This document shows positions 1 to 9,089 of a stretch of DNA of 64,000 bases, one piece after another. Origin of the DNA: an uncultured Oscillospiraceae bacterium. GTDB taxonomy: Bacteria; Bacillota; Clostridia; Oscillospirales; Acutalibacteraceae. The DNA is taken from NCBI GenBank assembly GCA_900540275.1, contig UQFO01000009.1, positions 1 to 64,000 of the forward strand. Direction: 5' to 3'. The translations under genes were made by a program, and so were the position numbers. How positions within the stretch are numbered: position 1 is the stretch's first letter; each line of letters starts with the position of its first letter. The notes beneath the pieces were generated by a model that was given only the letters and a program-made list of their open reading frames with translations, did not search any database and was not told the DNA's origin.

Positions 1-1027
1 ACAGGTTAATGACTGTAAGCAGTAATACAGCAACGGTAAAGAAGTTGCCCGCCGCTGTGAAAATAGAAGCAAATAACCCGACGTCGTCGGGTACACTTTG
101 CATGGTTGACGAAAAAACACTAATCCCCATTTCTTCCATCTCTTTGCGCACCTGATTCACATTGTCCGCGTCATCTACCAGCACTGTATAGCTATGTAGC
201 TCGGGCTTTTTTTTATCTGCATAATATTGCTTTATAAATTCTTTATCGGCACTGGATTCAACTGCCATTTGCTCAATTTTTTTCCCTGTTTCGTTTGATA
301 TATATATTTCATTAGGAGAACCTTCCCCATCATATGCAGCTTGAAATATACCAACCACTTTAACCTTATATTCTAATGCTGGAAAGTAATACCACTTTGT
401 AGTATATCCCATATCGCCTGCATCATAGTAATACAGCATATCATAGGAGTCCATAATTGGCTCTATTGTTAATGTTTTGCCAAGGTAGGCCACTCCATCT
501 TGCAGTTCATACCCACTTTTATCTGTAGAATAAGTATTGTCCGGGCAAAACGAACTGGGAATTATACAGGAAAACACTGGGCTTTCATCTAAGCTTTTCC
601 CTTTAATGACTTCTTTTTTTTCTGTTTTATACAGGGACCAGCCGACGACCGCCGTATCTTCAGGTTCAACTGGAAGCAGATCGGTTTGGTCTATGTCACC
701 ATCCTTTACATTTTTTATTTTATATATTTGATAATTCATTATTTCATCCATGTCTACAGATAAGACATGGTCAATTTCTCGGATATTTTCTAATATTTCA
801 TTTGTCAGTTTTTCTTTTCCAAAGCTAATAAAGGATGAATCAATGCTCAAGCGCCTTGCCGGATCTGGATTTCGAAAGTTCTCCATGGCATCACCTAATG
901 TCACAGAAAAACTCGTAACAAGCATCAGCGATAACACAGAGAGCAGCAGCAACGCAAACACTGCGCCTCCGCGCTTATTACGCTTCCTGTTGGCTTTTGC
1001 AAGAATTTGATAGTTTTGCAGTTTCAT
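1..1027 (-). CDS. ABC transporter permease, FtsX/MacB-like (3' end cut off)
   Basis: The 342 visible codons begin with a positively charged cytoplasmic tail (MKLQNYQILAKANRKRNKRG), a hydrophobic helix at about residues 22-42 and a long hydrophilic extracytoplasmic domain. A second hydrophobic stretch starts just at the window edge. This is the layout of MacB/FtsX-type permeases, whose large external domain follows TM1; no single catalytic motif is expected. The ATG at 1025-1027 is preceded by a good AAGGTGA ribosome site. It lies 82 bases after a small secreted protein on the same strand, so the two probably share a transcript; an ATPase gene would be expected beyond the left edge. Family inferred from architecture, not from a search. 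The substrate is unknown. Confidence 0.75.
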   Translation of the reverse strand, partial: MKLQNYQILAKANRKRNKRGGAVFALLLLSVLSLMLVTSFSVTLGDAMENFRNPDPARRLSIDSSFISFGKEKLTNEILENIREIDHVLSVDMDEIMNYQIYKIKNVKDGDIDQTDLLPVEPEDTAVVGWSLYKTEKKEVIKGKSLDESPVFSCIIPSSFCPDNTYSTDKSGYELQDGVAYLGKTLTIEPIMDSYDMLYYYDAGDMGYTTKWYYFPALEYKVKVVGIFQAAYDGEGSPNEIYISNETGKKIEQMAVESSADKEFIKQYYADKKKPELHSYTVLVDDADNVNQVRKEMEEMGISVFSSTMQSVPDDVGLFASIFTAAGNFFTVAVLLLTVINL

Positions 1028-1053
1028 AAAATCACCTTTCCCAGGGAAGGTAT

Positions 1054-1083
1054 GCCGCCCTGAAGCTTTGGCTTTCGGGCGGC
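1054..1083 (-). other. intercistronic hairpin
   Basis: Arms GCCGCCC (1054-1060) and GGGCGGC (1077-1083) extend inward with GAAGC/GCTTT pairing round a 4-base loop. No U-tract follows on the minus strand, so it is more likely a partial terminator or mRNA-stability element between the secreted peptide gene and the permease gene than a full terminator. Confidence 0.5.
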
Positions 1084-1109
1084 GCTTTATTTGCGCCAAA
1101 TGTATTGGC

Positions 1110-1538
1110 TTAATACTGCTGTGAAGTCACGACAGACGAGCTGAATCCCCCGTAGGTATTGTCGTAATAATGTACGCTTGCTCCTGTGGGAACTTTTCCA
1201 AAATTATAAGTGGGATGGGAAGGTGAGTTTCCCTGTAAATAATAGTCTTGTTTATTAAACACCTTACTACCCTGCTTTACATGGCACTTACCCGTACTGT
1301 AACTTTTTCCATTATAAATAGTAGGATAGGACGAAAACGTGTCGGTTCTGGTTCCATAGTGATTCGCATTGAACACAAACGATGTGCTCCCCGTTGCGGC
1401 GCAGCTTACCGTGTGCGTCCACGACTCTACCGCCGCCGATGCCGAACCAATGCAGCCCGCTATAACCAGCATGGCAATCGTGATTGCCGCTGCCGTCCTC
1501 TTTGTGAATTTACGCTTTGCCGTTTTCTTCGCTTTCAT
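1110..1538 (-). CDS. small secreted protein of unknown function
   Basis: 142 residues from the ATG at 1538. The N-terminus (MKAKKTAKRKFTKR then a hydrophobic helix and a likely cleavage after SASA) is a classical Sec signal peptide. The mature part, about 108 residues, is rich in Ser, Thr, Tyr and Asn and has two cysteines (in TVSCAATG and GKCHVK) that could form a disulfide. An AAAGGA sits 12 bases before the ATG; an upstream in-frame extension of 41 codons is very basic and not signal-like, so it is rejected. It is followed by a MacB-like permease. Lactococcin-972-type bacteriocin loci have the same order (secreted peptide, then membrane protein and ABC genes), but the GG/W pattern of that family is not seen. 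The family is not recognised. Confidence 0.65.
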   Translation of the reverse strand: MKAKKTAKRKFTKRTAAAITIAMLVIAGCIGSASAAVESWTHTVSCAATGSTSFVFNANHYGTRTDTFSSYPTIYNGKSYSTGKCHVKQGSKVFNKQDYYLQGNSPSHPTYNFGKVPTGASVHYYDNTYGGFSSSVVTSQQY

Positions 1539-2108
1539 TATTATATTCAGTCCTTTCTTTTTTGGTTTGAACGCCCTGCGCCTGCCCGCCGGTTTCAGCG
1601 GGGTACAGCCTGCCCATCGGAACCGCCTCCCTTTCTCTATTTTCCAATCAAATACTAGCATATTTTATATATAAATTCCAGTAACCTGTGATGTTTGGTA
1701 GTTATTCTGGTAAGTTTGGTATTTTCGTATGCCTTTAATTCGGAATTTGACCTGTTTTTCGGGCGGCTTCTATACAAAAAGAAAGCCGCACAGTTTGCTG
1801 CACGGACGTCTCTTTCCATTATATTCTTGTTTTTCAAAAATAAATCAGCTCGTATTTATCCTCCCGTTTTTTGGTTGCCTGCCTCATAGCCTGCGGGGCG
1901 GCAAAGGCCGGCAAAGGCTTTTAACCGCCAGAAGCTATATCAATTTAACCCGCCCCTAAAAAGCTTTGTTTCCTTTTTCGCCTATTTTTCCTGCAATCCA
2001 ACGTAAGAGAAAGCGCGCTTGATAGGGTAAACAAGAAAAATTTTAGGTATTCAGCCATTTATATAAAGAAATTACCGAAAAACCTGCATAAAATTAACAG
2101 ATTGTTTT
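1539..2108. other. intergenic stretch without recognised gene
   Basis: About 570 bases between divergent genes. The short open frames here have no ribosome site and no protein-like composition. AT-rich sequence around 1658-1675 may hold the minus-strand promoter of the small secreted protein. A GC-rich, GGCAAAGG-repeating patch at 1895-1925 does not fit a riboswitch consensus that I know. Confidence 0.5.
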
Positions 2109-2137
2109 TTGATTTTTTCGTTGTTCTCTGATATAAT
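2109..2137 (+). promoter_or_regulatory. sigma-A-type promoter of the CBS gene
   Basis: TTGATT (2109-2114), a 17-base spacer and a perfect TATAAT (2132-2137), about 60 bases before the start codon at 2198. Confidence 0.75.
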
Positions 2138-2197
2138 GACTCCGGAGGTTATGAAACGGCCAACAGGGCCAGAAAATATGAAAGGGATGGTTACGGA

Positions 2198-2617
2198 ATG
2201 AACATAATCATGCTTTTAAAGCCAAAGTGTGATGTATCTTTCCTATACGACGATAACACCCTGCGCCAGGGGCTTGAGAAGCTGCGTTATCACGGCTATA
2301 CGGCAATTCCAGTGATTACACGCGACGGCTCCTACGCCGGCACGGTGACGGAAGGCGATTTCCTGTGGCATATGCTCAAAAGAGACTCCTTTGAAATCAG
2401 GGAACAGGAAGACTTTTTTGTGCGCGATATTCTCAAGAAGGGTTGGAATCCCTCCGTTAAAATCACGACCACAATGGAGGAACTTCTGCTCAAGGTGATG
2501 GATCAGAACTTTGTACCTGTTACCGACGACAGGGACGCCTTTATGGGAATTGTCACACGGCGTGATGTGCTCAAGCATTTTTACCAGCTGCAAAAGCAGC
2601 AGCAGGCGGTCTCGTAA
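2198..2617 (+). CDS. CBS-domain-pair protein
   Basis: 139 residues forming two consecutive CBS motifs with little else: the first at about residues 8-60 (HGYTAIPVITRDGSYAGTVT), the second at about 75-130 (NFVPVTDDRDAFMGIVTRRD). The G-x-V-T-x-x-D signatures are visible in both. Stand-alone CBS pairs bind adenosyl nucleotides and act as energy or ligand sensors; the partner here is unknown. The ATG at 2198 has AAAGGGA 10 bases upstream; the ATG at 2178 is out of frame. Transcribed alone, from the promoter at 2109 to the hairpin at 2629. Confidence 0.85.
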   Translation: MNIIMLLKPKCDVSFLYDDNTLRQGLEKLRYHGYTAIPVITRDGSYAGTVTEGDFLWHMLKRDSFEIREQEDFFVRDILKKGWNPSVKITTTMEELLLKVMDQNFVPVTDDRDAFMGIVTRRDVLKHFYQLQKQQQAVS

Positions 2618-2628
2618 ACTTAAAAACA

Positions 2629-2669
2629 GCCGCCCTTCCTTTTTGTGGGAAGGGCGGCATCATTTTTTT
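2629..2669. terminator. bidirectional terminator
   Basis: Perfect 11-bp stem GCCGCCCTTCC (2629-2639)/GGAAGGGCGGC (2648-2658). A T-run follows on the plus strand (2662-2669) and a shorter one on the minus strand. It lies between the convergent CBS and dockerin genes. Confidence 0.9.
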
Positions 2670-2671
2670 GT

Positions 2672-3685
2672 TCAAGACGCAAACGGGACGTCGTCTACCG
2701 TGGTATCCTCAATGTCGTCTGGCCCCAAAGCCGGCTCAACCGGAAAGCGGTCAATTATTTTGGCAATATATTGCTGGATGAGCAATACATCGTAAACGGA
2801 AATTTTTCCATCGCCGTCTACATCGCCGTATTTCTGCTCGCCGGCTGTCAGCACAAGGATTTTCGCAAGCGCTTTCTGAAGCAGCAGCGCATCAGGAAGC
2901 GTAACCGAACCGTCGCAGGTGACGTCGCCGTATTTTCCGTAGTGCGGTGCGTCCGGGTCGTCGCGCAGGTATGAGGCAAATTTCGTAAGCTGCCGAAAGG
3001 CGGATTCAATTTCTTCAGGGGAAGCCTGTCCCTCTTTTTCAGATACCACGGCCGCGGCCTGGTATGCGCCGAGGAATGAATCAAAGCCGTCCTTCGCATA
3101 GCGTTCCGGCTGCTGCGATATTGCTTTGCCCCTGCCCAGAAGAAGTCTCAGTTCCTCCGCATTGGGGGAGAACTGCGCGTCAGCCTCGGCGGTAAGGGAT
3201 TTAAATTCACCCGTCATATACTCATAATCGGACAGGGTAAGATTCTTTAGCTGTTTGACATATCCCCTAAACAAATCGATTGCCTGCATATATGCGCCTA
3301 GCTCATACTTTGTCAGGGCAAAGCCAGCAATATCCAGGGCATTTTGCGTTATCCTCGCTGTTTCCGCAAGCATGGAACGCACCAGAGGGGATTCTATATG
3401 CGCCTTGAGCCTGTCCGCCGCTTCGCCCAGCTGGCTGTCCGCCGCTGAAGGGTCATTGTACACAGCTTTTGCTTCCGCAAGAGACTGCGTAAGCGATTCA
3501 CGTTCAGCGTCGCTGGGAACAAACGCGTTGTCAGTTAAAATACGTTCCGACTGCGCAATAAATTCCCCCAGTACCCCACGGTAGCCGGAAGCGTTCTCCG
3601 GCTGTGGCGAGGCGGCAAAGACAGCACACACAGCCGTGCTGAGCAGCAGTATGGCGGCAAGCAGAATACTGATTAATTTTTTCAT
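2672..3685 (-). CDS. secreted dockerin type I protein without catalytic domain
   Basis: 337 residues. Signal peptide at about 1-25 (ends AVFAAS). A helical, charged body at about 30-245 resembles the FIVAR-type three-helix repeats of Gram-positive surface proteins (spacing phrases such as AKAVYNDPSA). A type I dockerin at about 252-313 has two calcium-loop repeats: GDVTCDGSVTLPDAL and GDVDGDGKISVYDVL. Dockerins dock onto cohesins, so the protein should be recruited to a cohesin-bearing scaffold outside the cell. An acidic tail follows. No glycosidase motif is seen. It faces the anchored surface protein at 3951-5246 on the same strand, which has the same kind of helical body. The ATG at 3685 follows a GGAGGAATTAT ribosome site. 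Confidence 0.85.
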   Translation of the reverse strand: MKKLISILLAAILLLSTAVCAVFAASPQPENASGYRGVLGEFIAQSERILTDNAFVPSDAERESLTQSLAEAKAVYNDPSAADSQLGEAADRLKAHIESPLVRSMLAETARITQNALDIAGFALTKYELGAYMQAIDLFRGYVKQLKNLTLSDYEYMTGEFKSLTAEADAQFSPNAEELRLLLGRGKAISQQPERYAKDGFDSFLGAYQAAAVVSEKEGQASPEEIESAFRQLTKFASYLRDDPDAPHYGKYGDVTCDGSVTLPDALLLQKALAKILVLTAGEQKYGDVDGDGKISVYDVLLIQQYIAKIIDRFPVEPALGPDDIEDTTVDDVPFAS

Positions 3686-3856
3686 ATAATTCCTCCGTTT
3701 CGGGTGGTTCTGTTATAGTCAGTCAGAAACTGTTTTTCCTTAGAAAATTCCCAAATATACTATACAATATTTTATTGGCTGAATCAAACAAATTTTTTAT
3801 GTTTATTTATTGAAGTGAAAGAAAACCCCACAAGACTCTGACAAACATATAAAGAT

Positions 3857-3885
3857 AAAGGGATGGCGCGCTGCGCCATCCCTTT
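3857..3885 (-). terminator. terminator of the surface-protein gene
   Basis: Perfect 13-bp stem, AAAGGGATGGCGC (3857-3869) with its complement at 3873-3885 and a 3-base loop. A T-rich stretch follows on the minus strand. It sits 65 bases past the stop codon at 3951. Confidence 0.8.
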
Positions 3886-3950
3886 AAAGAGGACGAGTCA
3901 TAAACATCATCCGTCTGTTTTCGCTATATCGCCGTGTTCCCGCCACATTA

Positions 3951-5246
3951 TTAGGCGGTTTCTTTCTTCCTTCTGACGACAACTACTACGGCCGCTGCCG
4001 CGAGCATCAGCAGGGAAAGCGTTACGACAGCCACAGCGCTGTTATCGCCGGTTGTCACATCGCCTTTGCCGTTCCCATCATTTGTCGGGGCGGAGGTGGG
4101 CGCATTGGTCGGTGCGGCAGTAGGCGCGTCCGTAGGGGCGATAGTTGGAGCCTCCGTCGGGTCCTCTGACGGATTAGACGGGTCTGTCGGGTCTGTCGGC
4201 TCCTCTACCTTTTCAAGCATGCTGATTGCATCCTGAAGATTAAAGAAAGCAAGAAAAATATCTTCTTCATCCGCTGTTTCATCGTCATAAACAGACTGGG
4301 CTTCGTTGAGCGCAAGCTCAAGGTCTTCGAGGCTCTCCTGCGTGTACAGCTCACTGCCAAGATATTCCTGTGCCTTGTCAATAAGCAGCTTCAGGTCGTC
4401 TTTTGTAAGCTCTTCAAAGGAAAGCCTATCATACAGCTCATACAGCTCAATGACGAGAAGCGACGCCGTATTGTATTCTTCCTCTGTAATCACATCCTTG
4501 CCGGCGATTTCCGCAAGCTTATCGAGTGATTCGTTCACCTGTGCGAGCTCGTCCTCGGTTAGAAGAAAACCGAACGTATCGCGCAGCTCGATCAGATATT
4601 CCAAATCGGCCTGCAGCTCTTCCAAAGCGGCGTCCGGGTCAAACGGTACATCGGGTCCAACAGAATTAATGGTTTCCATCAGCTCTATAAAAGCATTTTG
4701 GATATCCTCCTGTGTGGAGCTCGGGTCGTTAGCGATTGCCTCCGCTTTCTCCATCGCGCCTTCCAGCAGGGCAATTTCGTCTTCCGTCAGCTCAATTGCC
4801 ATGCCGTTGTCGAGCGCCATGCGGACGACCTCGCACATAATGAGAATGGCCTGGGGCGGAATTTCGTCCGAAGGCAGCTCCTGCATATACTGCGACAGGA
4901 TGGCGTAAGAGTTTAAAAGCCCCATCAAAGCTGTCTGAAGCTGCAGGTCGGTTACATTCTCATTTTCAATGACCGGTTTCGCGGCCTCCAGGGACTGGTT
5001 GATTATATCCAGCGCATCCTGCGGGATGTCGAGCCCGTCGATTGTGAGCATAATCGTGATGATGTTGTACAGCGATTTGACAACCGCCGAGGGGTTTGCG
5101 TCTTCAAGTCCGCCATCCATTGCCGCCGCGAGCGCTTCCGAGACGTCGTCCTGCTTTGCGGACGCCGTCGCCGGCGCAGCAACGCACAGGCTGAGCACTA
5201 AAACGAGCGACAGGATAACGCTTAAAAGTTTTTGCATTTTCTTCAT
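3951..5246 (-). CDS. surface-anchored acidic helical-repeat protein
   Basis: 431 residues: signal peptide (about 1-30, ends ATASA), a very acidic helical region with repeated FIVAR-like units (about 35-340, phrases such as LELALNEAQSVYDDET), a Pro/Thr linker (about 345-390, repeats of APT), then TTGDNSA, a hydrophobic helix (about 403-424) and the basic end RRKKETA. The tail has the form of a cell-wall sorting signal. The TTGD motif is not LPXTG but resembles the x-TGD variants seen in clostridia, so sortase anchoring is inferred; a plain transmembrane anchor is the alternative. No enzymatic domain is seen. The ATG at 5246 has an AGGA site upstream. Probably a cell-envelope or adhesion spacer protein. 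Confidence 0.75.
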   Translation of the reverse strand: MKKMQKLLSVILSLVLVLSLCVAAPATASAKQDDVSEALAAAMDGGLEDANPSAVVKSLYNIITIMLTIDGLDIPQDALDIINQSLEAAKPVIENENVTDLQLQTALMGLLNSYAILSQYMQELPSDEIPPQAILIMCEVVRMALDNGMAIELTEDEIALLEGAMEKAEAIANDPSSTQEDIQNAFIELMETINSVGPDVPFDPDAALEELQADLEYLIELRDTFGFLLTEDELAQVNESLDKLAEIAGKDVITEEEYNTASLLVIELYELYDRLSFEELTKDDLKLLIDKAQEYLGSELYTQESLEDLELALNEAQSVYDDETADEEDIFLAFFNLQDAISMLEKVEEPTDPTDPSNPSEDPTEAPTIAPTDAPTAAPTNAPTSAPTNDGNGKGDVTTGDNSAVAVVTLSLLMLAAAAVVVVVRRKKETA

Positions 5247-5394
5247 GTCCTAAATCCTCCATATTTGTTCTTTTCTTTTCTCTTGGGGATTACCCGAATA
5301 TACTATACTACATTTTATTAGTAAAATCAAACAAAATTTTTACGAGTTTTTATTGATGTGAAATATTTTCTCACATGAAGGGTTAAGGCAAAAC

Positions 5395-5428
5395 AAAAAA
5401 GGGGGGCGGCGCTTTTGCGCCGCCCCCC
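5395..5428 (-). terminator. terminator of the PFOR gene
   Basis: Perfect 12-bp GC stem (5401-5412 with 5417-5428, TTTT loop). On the minus strand it is followed by a run of six T (complement of 5395-5400). It lies 22 bases after the PFOR stop. Confidence 0.95.
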
Positions 5429-5449
5429 TTAAAAAAGGATTCTGTAAAT

Positions 5450-8400
5450 TTATTTCTCCGCCATTTTTTCGAGCTTCTCATACCGTTTTGCCGCGTAGTC
5501 CTCAGCCTTTTCAAAGAGCTTTTCCGCTCTTTCCGGGAACGCGCGTGTCAGCGCGTTGTAGCGGACCTCGCCCATAATAAAGTCACGGTAGCTGGCAGAC
5601 GGCGCCTTGCTGTCGAGCGTGAACGGGTTTTTGCCCTCGTCCGCCAGACGCGGGTCGAAGCGGAAGCAGTTCCAGTAGCCGGCGGCTACCGCCTTCTTCT
5701 CTTCCTCCTGCGCTTTGCTCATGCCGCCCTTGATGCCGTGGTTGATGCACGGCGCGTAGGCAATGATGATGGACGGGCCGTTGTAGCTTTCCGCCTCGTT
5801 GAACGCCTTGATGCACTGGTTGTAGTCGGCGCCCATCGCGACCTGCGCTACGTAAACGTAGCCGTAGCTCATGGCAATTGCCGCAAGGTCCTTCTTCTTC
5901 GTTGCCTTGCCGGCAGCGGCGAACTGCGCAACCGAGCCTACCGGGGTCGCCTTGGAGGCCTGGCCGCCTGTATTGGAGTAAACCTCGGTGTCAAATACGA
6001 GTATATTGACGTTTTCGCCGGAAGCGATAACATGGTCAAGGCCGCCGAAGCCGATATCGTAAGCCCAGCCGTCGCCGCCGAAAATCCAGATGGATTTCTT
6101 AGCGAGGCAGTCCTTATCCTGGAGCGTTTTCTTTGCAAGCTCGCCCGCTTCACAGGAGCAGTCCTTAATTTCCTCGAGCTTTTCAATGAGCGCGTCGGCC
6201 GCCGTGCGGTTCTTGCCGCTGTCGGTGACAGTGCTCAGGTAATTTTCACAGGCTTCCTTGAGGTCGTCCTTGTCGGTGCCCTGCGCAATCTTCTCTACAT
6301 ACTCGCAGAGCCTTGCGCGGATTGCGTTCTGGCCGAGCGCCATGCCGTAGCCGAACTCTGCGTTGTCCTCAAACAGGGAGTTCGCCCAGGCCGGGCCGTG
6401 GCCCTTCTTGTTGACCGTATAAGGCGTCGCCGGAGCGCTGCCGCCCCAGATAGAGGAACAGCCGGTCGCGTTCGCGATAAACATCCTGTCGCCGAACAGC
6501 TGGGTCGCAAGCTTTGCGTACGGTGTTTCGCCGCAGCCCGCGCATGCGCCGGAGAACTCAAGCAGCGGCTGCTTGAACTGGCTGCCCTTGACGGTGGTTT
6601 CTTTAAACTTCTCCGTAACCTGAGGCTTCGGGTCAAGCGCAAAGCCGTAGTCGAATACGTTCTGGCCCGCGCGCTGCGTATCGATGGGCTTCATGATGAG
6701 CGCCTTCTGGCCCTTCTTGCCCGGGCAGACCTGTGAGCAGGAGCCGCAGCCGGTGCAGTCGAGGGTAGAAACGGTGATGGAGAAGTTGAGGCCCTGGATG
6801 CCTGTCATCGGGATGCTCTTCGTGCCTTCCGGCGCGTTCTTAAGCTCTTCATCCGTCATAACGGCGGGGCGGATAACAGCGTGCGGACATACATAGGAGC
6901 AGAAGTTGCACTGGATGCAGTTTTCAGGCTGCCATTCCGGAACATCTACCGCAATGCCGCGCTTTTCATAAGCGGAAGAGCCCTGCGGAACCGTGCCGTC
7001 GATGTGGTCCTTGAACGCGGAAACGGGGAGCTTGTTGCCCCTGTATGCGTTTACGGGGTTGAGGATGCCGTTGACATAATCGACGAGAGCCTCATCGCCC
7101 TGCGCGAGTGCGTGGGTAATTTCCTTCTCATCGCTGTCCTTCCAGCTTGCCGGGACTTCGACCTGCTTAACGTCCTGCATGCCGCGCTCAATCGCCTTGT
7201 GGTTCATGTCGACGATGGCCTGGCCCTTTTTGCTGTAGGAACGCGTAGCGGCGTCCTTCATATATTTGACGGCGTCCTCTGCCGGAATGATGTTTGCAAT
7301 CTTGAAGAACGCGGCCTGAAGGATGGTATTGATACGTCCGCCAAGGCCGATTTCCTTACCGATGGCGATGCCGTCAATCGTGTAAAGGTTGATGTCGTTC
7401 TCAGCGATATATTTCTTCATTTTGCCGGGCAGGCGCTCTGTAAGCTCGTCCGCGTCCCATCCGCAGTTGAGCAGGAAGCTGCCGCCCTTCTTCAAATCCT
7501 CTACCATGTCGTACTTGTCGACATAGGACGGGTTATGGCAGGCAACAAAATCAGCCTTGCTGATGTAGTAGGTGGATTTAATGGGCTGGTCGCCGAAACG
7601 CAGGTGCGAAACGGTGATGCCGCCGGATTTTTTGGAGTCATATGCAAAATAGCCCTGCGCGTACATATCGGTATGGTCGCCGATAATCTTGATGGAGTTC
7701 TTGTTCGCGCCGACCGTACCGTCCGCGCCGAGGCCCCAGAACTTACAGGACTTGGTGCCGGCAGGCGTGGTGTCGGGGTTTTCAACAACCGGAAGGGAAA
7801 GGTTTGTAACGTCGTCAACAATGCCGATTGTAAAGCGCCTCTTCGGGCTCTCGGATTCCATGTTGCGGTAAACCGCGACGATGTCTCCCGGGGTGGTGTC
7901 CTTGGAAGCAAGGCCGTAACGGCCCGTATATACGTTTACGTTTGCGTACTCGGAAGCGTTGATTGCCGCGAGGACGTCAAGATAAAGCGGCTCGCCAATG
8001 GAACCGGGCTCCTTTGTCCTGTCGAGTACGGAAATGCTCTTGACGGTCTTCGGAAGCTCTTTGAGCAGATAGTCCGCAACAAACGGCCTGTAAAGCCTTA
8101 CCTTGATAAGACCGACCTTGTCGCCTGCGGCGTTGAGATAATCCACGACCTCTTCCGCGCAGTCGCAGACGGAACCCATTGCGATGATAACCCTCTCCGC
8201 GTCGGGCGCGCCGTAGTAGTTAAACGGCTTGTAGTCTGTACCGCATTTCTCGTTGACCTTGTTCATATAATCTACTACAAGCTCAGGAACCGCGTCATAA
8301 TAAGGGTTGCAGGCCTCGCGTGCCTGGAAGAAGATATCGTCGTTCTGCGCGCTGCCGCGAAGTACCGGATGCTCCGGGTTCAGGCTGCGGCGGCGGAAAG

Positions 8401-9004
8401 CGTCGACCGCGTCCCAGTCGAGCATATCGGCGAGGTCCTCGTAGTCCCATGTCTCAATCTTCTGAACCTCATGGGAGGTACGGAAGCCGTCGAAGAAATG
8501 GAGGAACGGAACCCTGCCCTTGATTGCGCACAGGTGCGCGACCGCGCCGAGGTCCATGACCTCCTGCGGGCTGTTGGAGCAAAGCATCGCATAGCCGGTC
8601 TGGCGGCATGCGTAAATATCGGAATGGTCGCCGAAGATGGAGAGCGCATGGCTCGTAATCGTACGGGCGGATACATGGATAACGCTCGGGAGAAGCTCGC
8701 CGGCCATCTTATACATATTCGGGATCATAAGCAGCAGGCCCTGGGAAGCCGTATAGGTGGTCGTAAGCGCACCTGCGGCAAGGGAACCGTGAACCGCGCC
8801 GGCGGCGCCGCCCTCGGACTGCATTTCAGTAACTTCTACTTCTCTGCCAAACAGGTTTTTACGTCCTGCGGCGGAATACTTGTCGGTCTCGTCAGCCATG
8901 ACGGACGACGGGGTGATCGGATAGATTGCAGCGACATCTGTAAATGCGTAAGACACATGTGCAGCCGCGTTGTTACCATCCATCGTTTTCATTTTTCTGG
9001 ACAT
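5450..9004 (-). CDS. nifJ: pyruvate:ferredoxin (flavodoxin) oxidoreductase, single chain
   Basis: 1184 residues, the full length of the homodimeric enzyme. It oxidises pyruvate with CoA to acetyl-CoA and CO2, passing electrons to ferredoxin or flavodoxin in the cytoplasm. Visible in order: the N-terminal pyruvate-binding domain with YPITPSSVMAD (about 29-39); two 4Fe-4S motifs, CIQCNFCSYVCP at about 690 and CTGCGSCSQVCPG at about 750; the TPP domain with CAGCGE near 818 and GGDGWAYD...YSNTGG at about 980-1020. All cluster cysteines are present. The ATG at 9004 has a strong AAGGAGG 10 bases upstream. Monocistronic: own promoter (9090-9118) and own terminator. Central to anaerobic energy metabolism. 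Confidence 0.97.
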   Translation of the reverse strand: MSRKMKTMDGNNAAAHVSYAFTDVAAIYPITPSSVMADETDKYSAAGRKNLFGREVEVTEMQSEGGAAGAVHGSLAAGALTTTYTASQGLLLMIPNMYKMAGELLPSVIHVSARTITSHALSIFGDHSDIYACRQTGYAMLCSNSPQEVMDLGAVAHLCAIKGRVPFLHFFDGFRTSHEVQKIETWDYEDLADMLDWDAVDAFRRRSLNPEHPVLRGSAQNDDIFFQAREACNPYYDAVPELVVDYMNKVNEKCGTDYKPFNYYGAPDAERVIIAMGSVCDCAEEVVDYLNAAGDKVGLIKVRLYRPFVADYLLKELPKTVKSISVLDRTKEPGSIGEPLYLDVLAAINASEYANVNVYTGRYGLASKDTTPGDIVAVYRNMESESPKRRFTIGIVDDVTNLSLPVVENPDTTPAGTKSCKFWGLGADGTVGANKNSIKIIGDHTDMYAQGYFAYDSKKSGGITVSHLRFGDQPIKSTYYISKADFVACHNPSYVDKYDMVEDLKKGGSFLLNCGWDADELTERLPGKMKKYIAENDINLYTIDGIAIGKEIGLGGRINTILQAAFFKIANIIPAEDAVKYMKDAATRSYSKKGQAIVDMNHKAIERGMQDVKQVEVPASWKDSDEKEITHALAQGDEALVDYVNGILNPVNAYRGNKLPVSAFKDHIDGTVPQGSSAYEKRGIAVDVPEWQPENCIQCNFCSYVCPHAVIRPAVMTDEELKNAPEGTKSIPMTGIQGLNFSITVSTLDCTGCGSCSQVCPGKKGQKALIMKPIDTQRAGQNVFDYGFALDPKPQVTEKFKETTVKGSQFKQPLLEFSGACAGCGETPYAKLATQLFGDRMFIANATGCSSIWGGSAPATPYTVNKKGHGPAWANSLFEDNAEFGYGMALGQNAIRARLCEYVEKIAQGTDKDDLKEACENYLSTVTDSGKNRTAADALIEKLEEIKDCSCEAGELAKKTLQDKDCLAKKSIWIFGGDGWAYDIGFGGLDHVIASGENVNILVFDTEVYSNTGGQASKATPVGSVAQFAAAGKATKKKDLAAIAMSYGYVYVAQVAMGADYNQCIKAFNEAESYNGPSIIIAYAPCINHGIKGGMSKAQEEEKKAVAAGYWNCFRFDPRLADEGKNPFTLDSKAPSASYRDFIMGEVRYNALTRAFPERAEKLFEKAEDYAAKRYEKLEKMAEK

Positions 9005-9089
9005 TGGACTGTTTCCTCCTTAAAAAATGCGTGCAAAGCAAGCATAATAATGAATATACCAATAATTGCACACTGCTGTGCCAACTTGA

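Noticed and set aside
1110..1538. Lactococcin-972 family bacteriocin
   Set aside because: Gene order is similar, but the Gly-Gly/Trp-Tyr pattern of that family is not present.
1110..1661. 183-residue form of the secreted protein
   Set aside because: The extra 41 residues are strongly basic and in front of a proper signal peptide; the ATG at 1538 fits better.
1885..1935. Cyclic-di-GMP-type riboswitch
   Set aside because: GGCAAAGG repeats suggested it, but the remaining conserved parts and the paired stems are missing.
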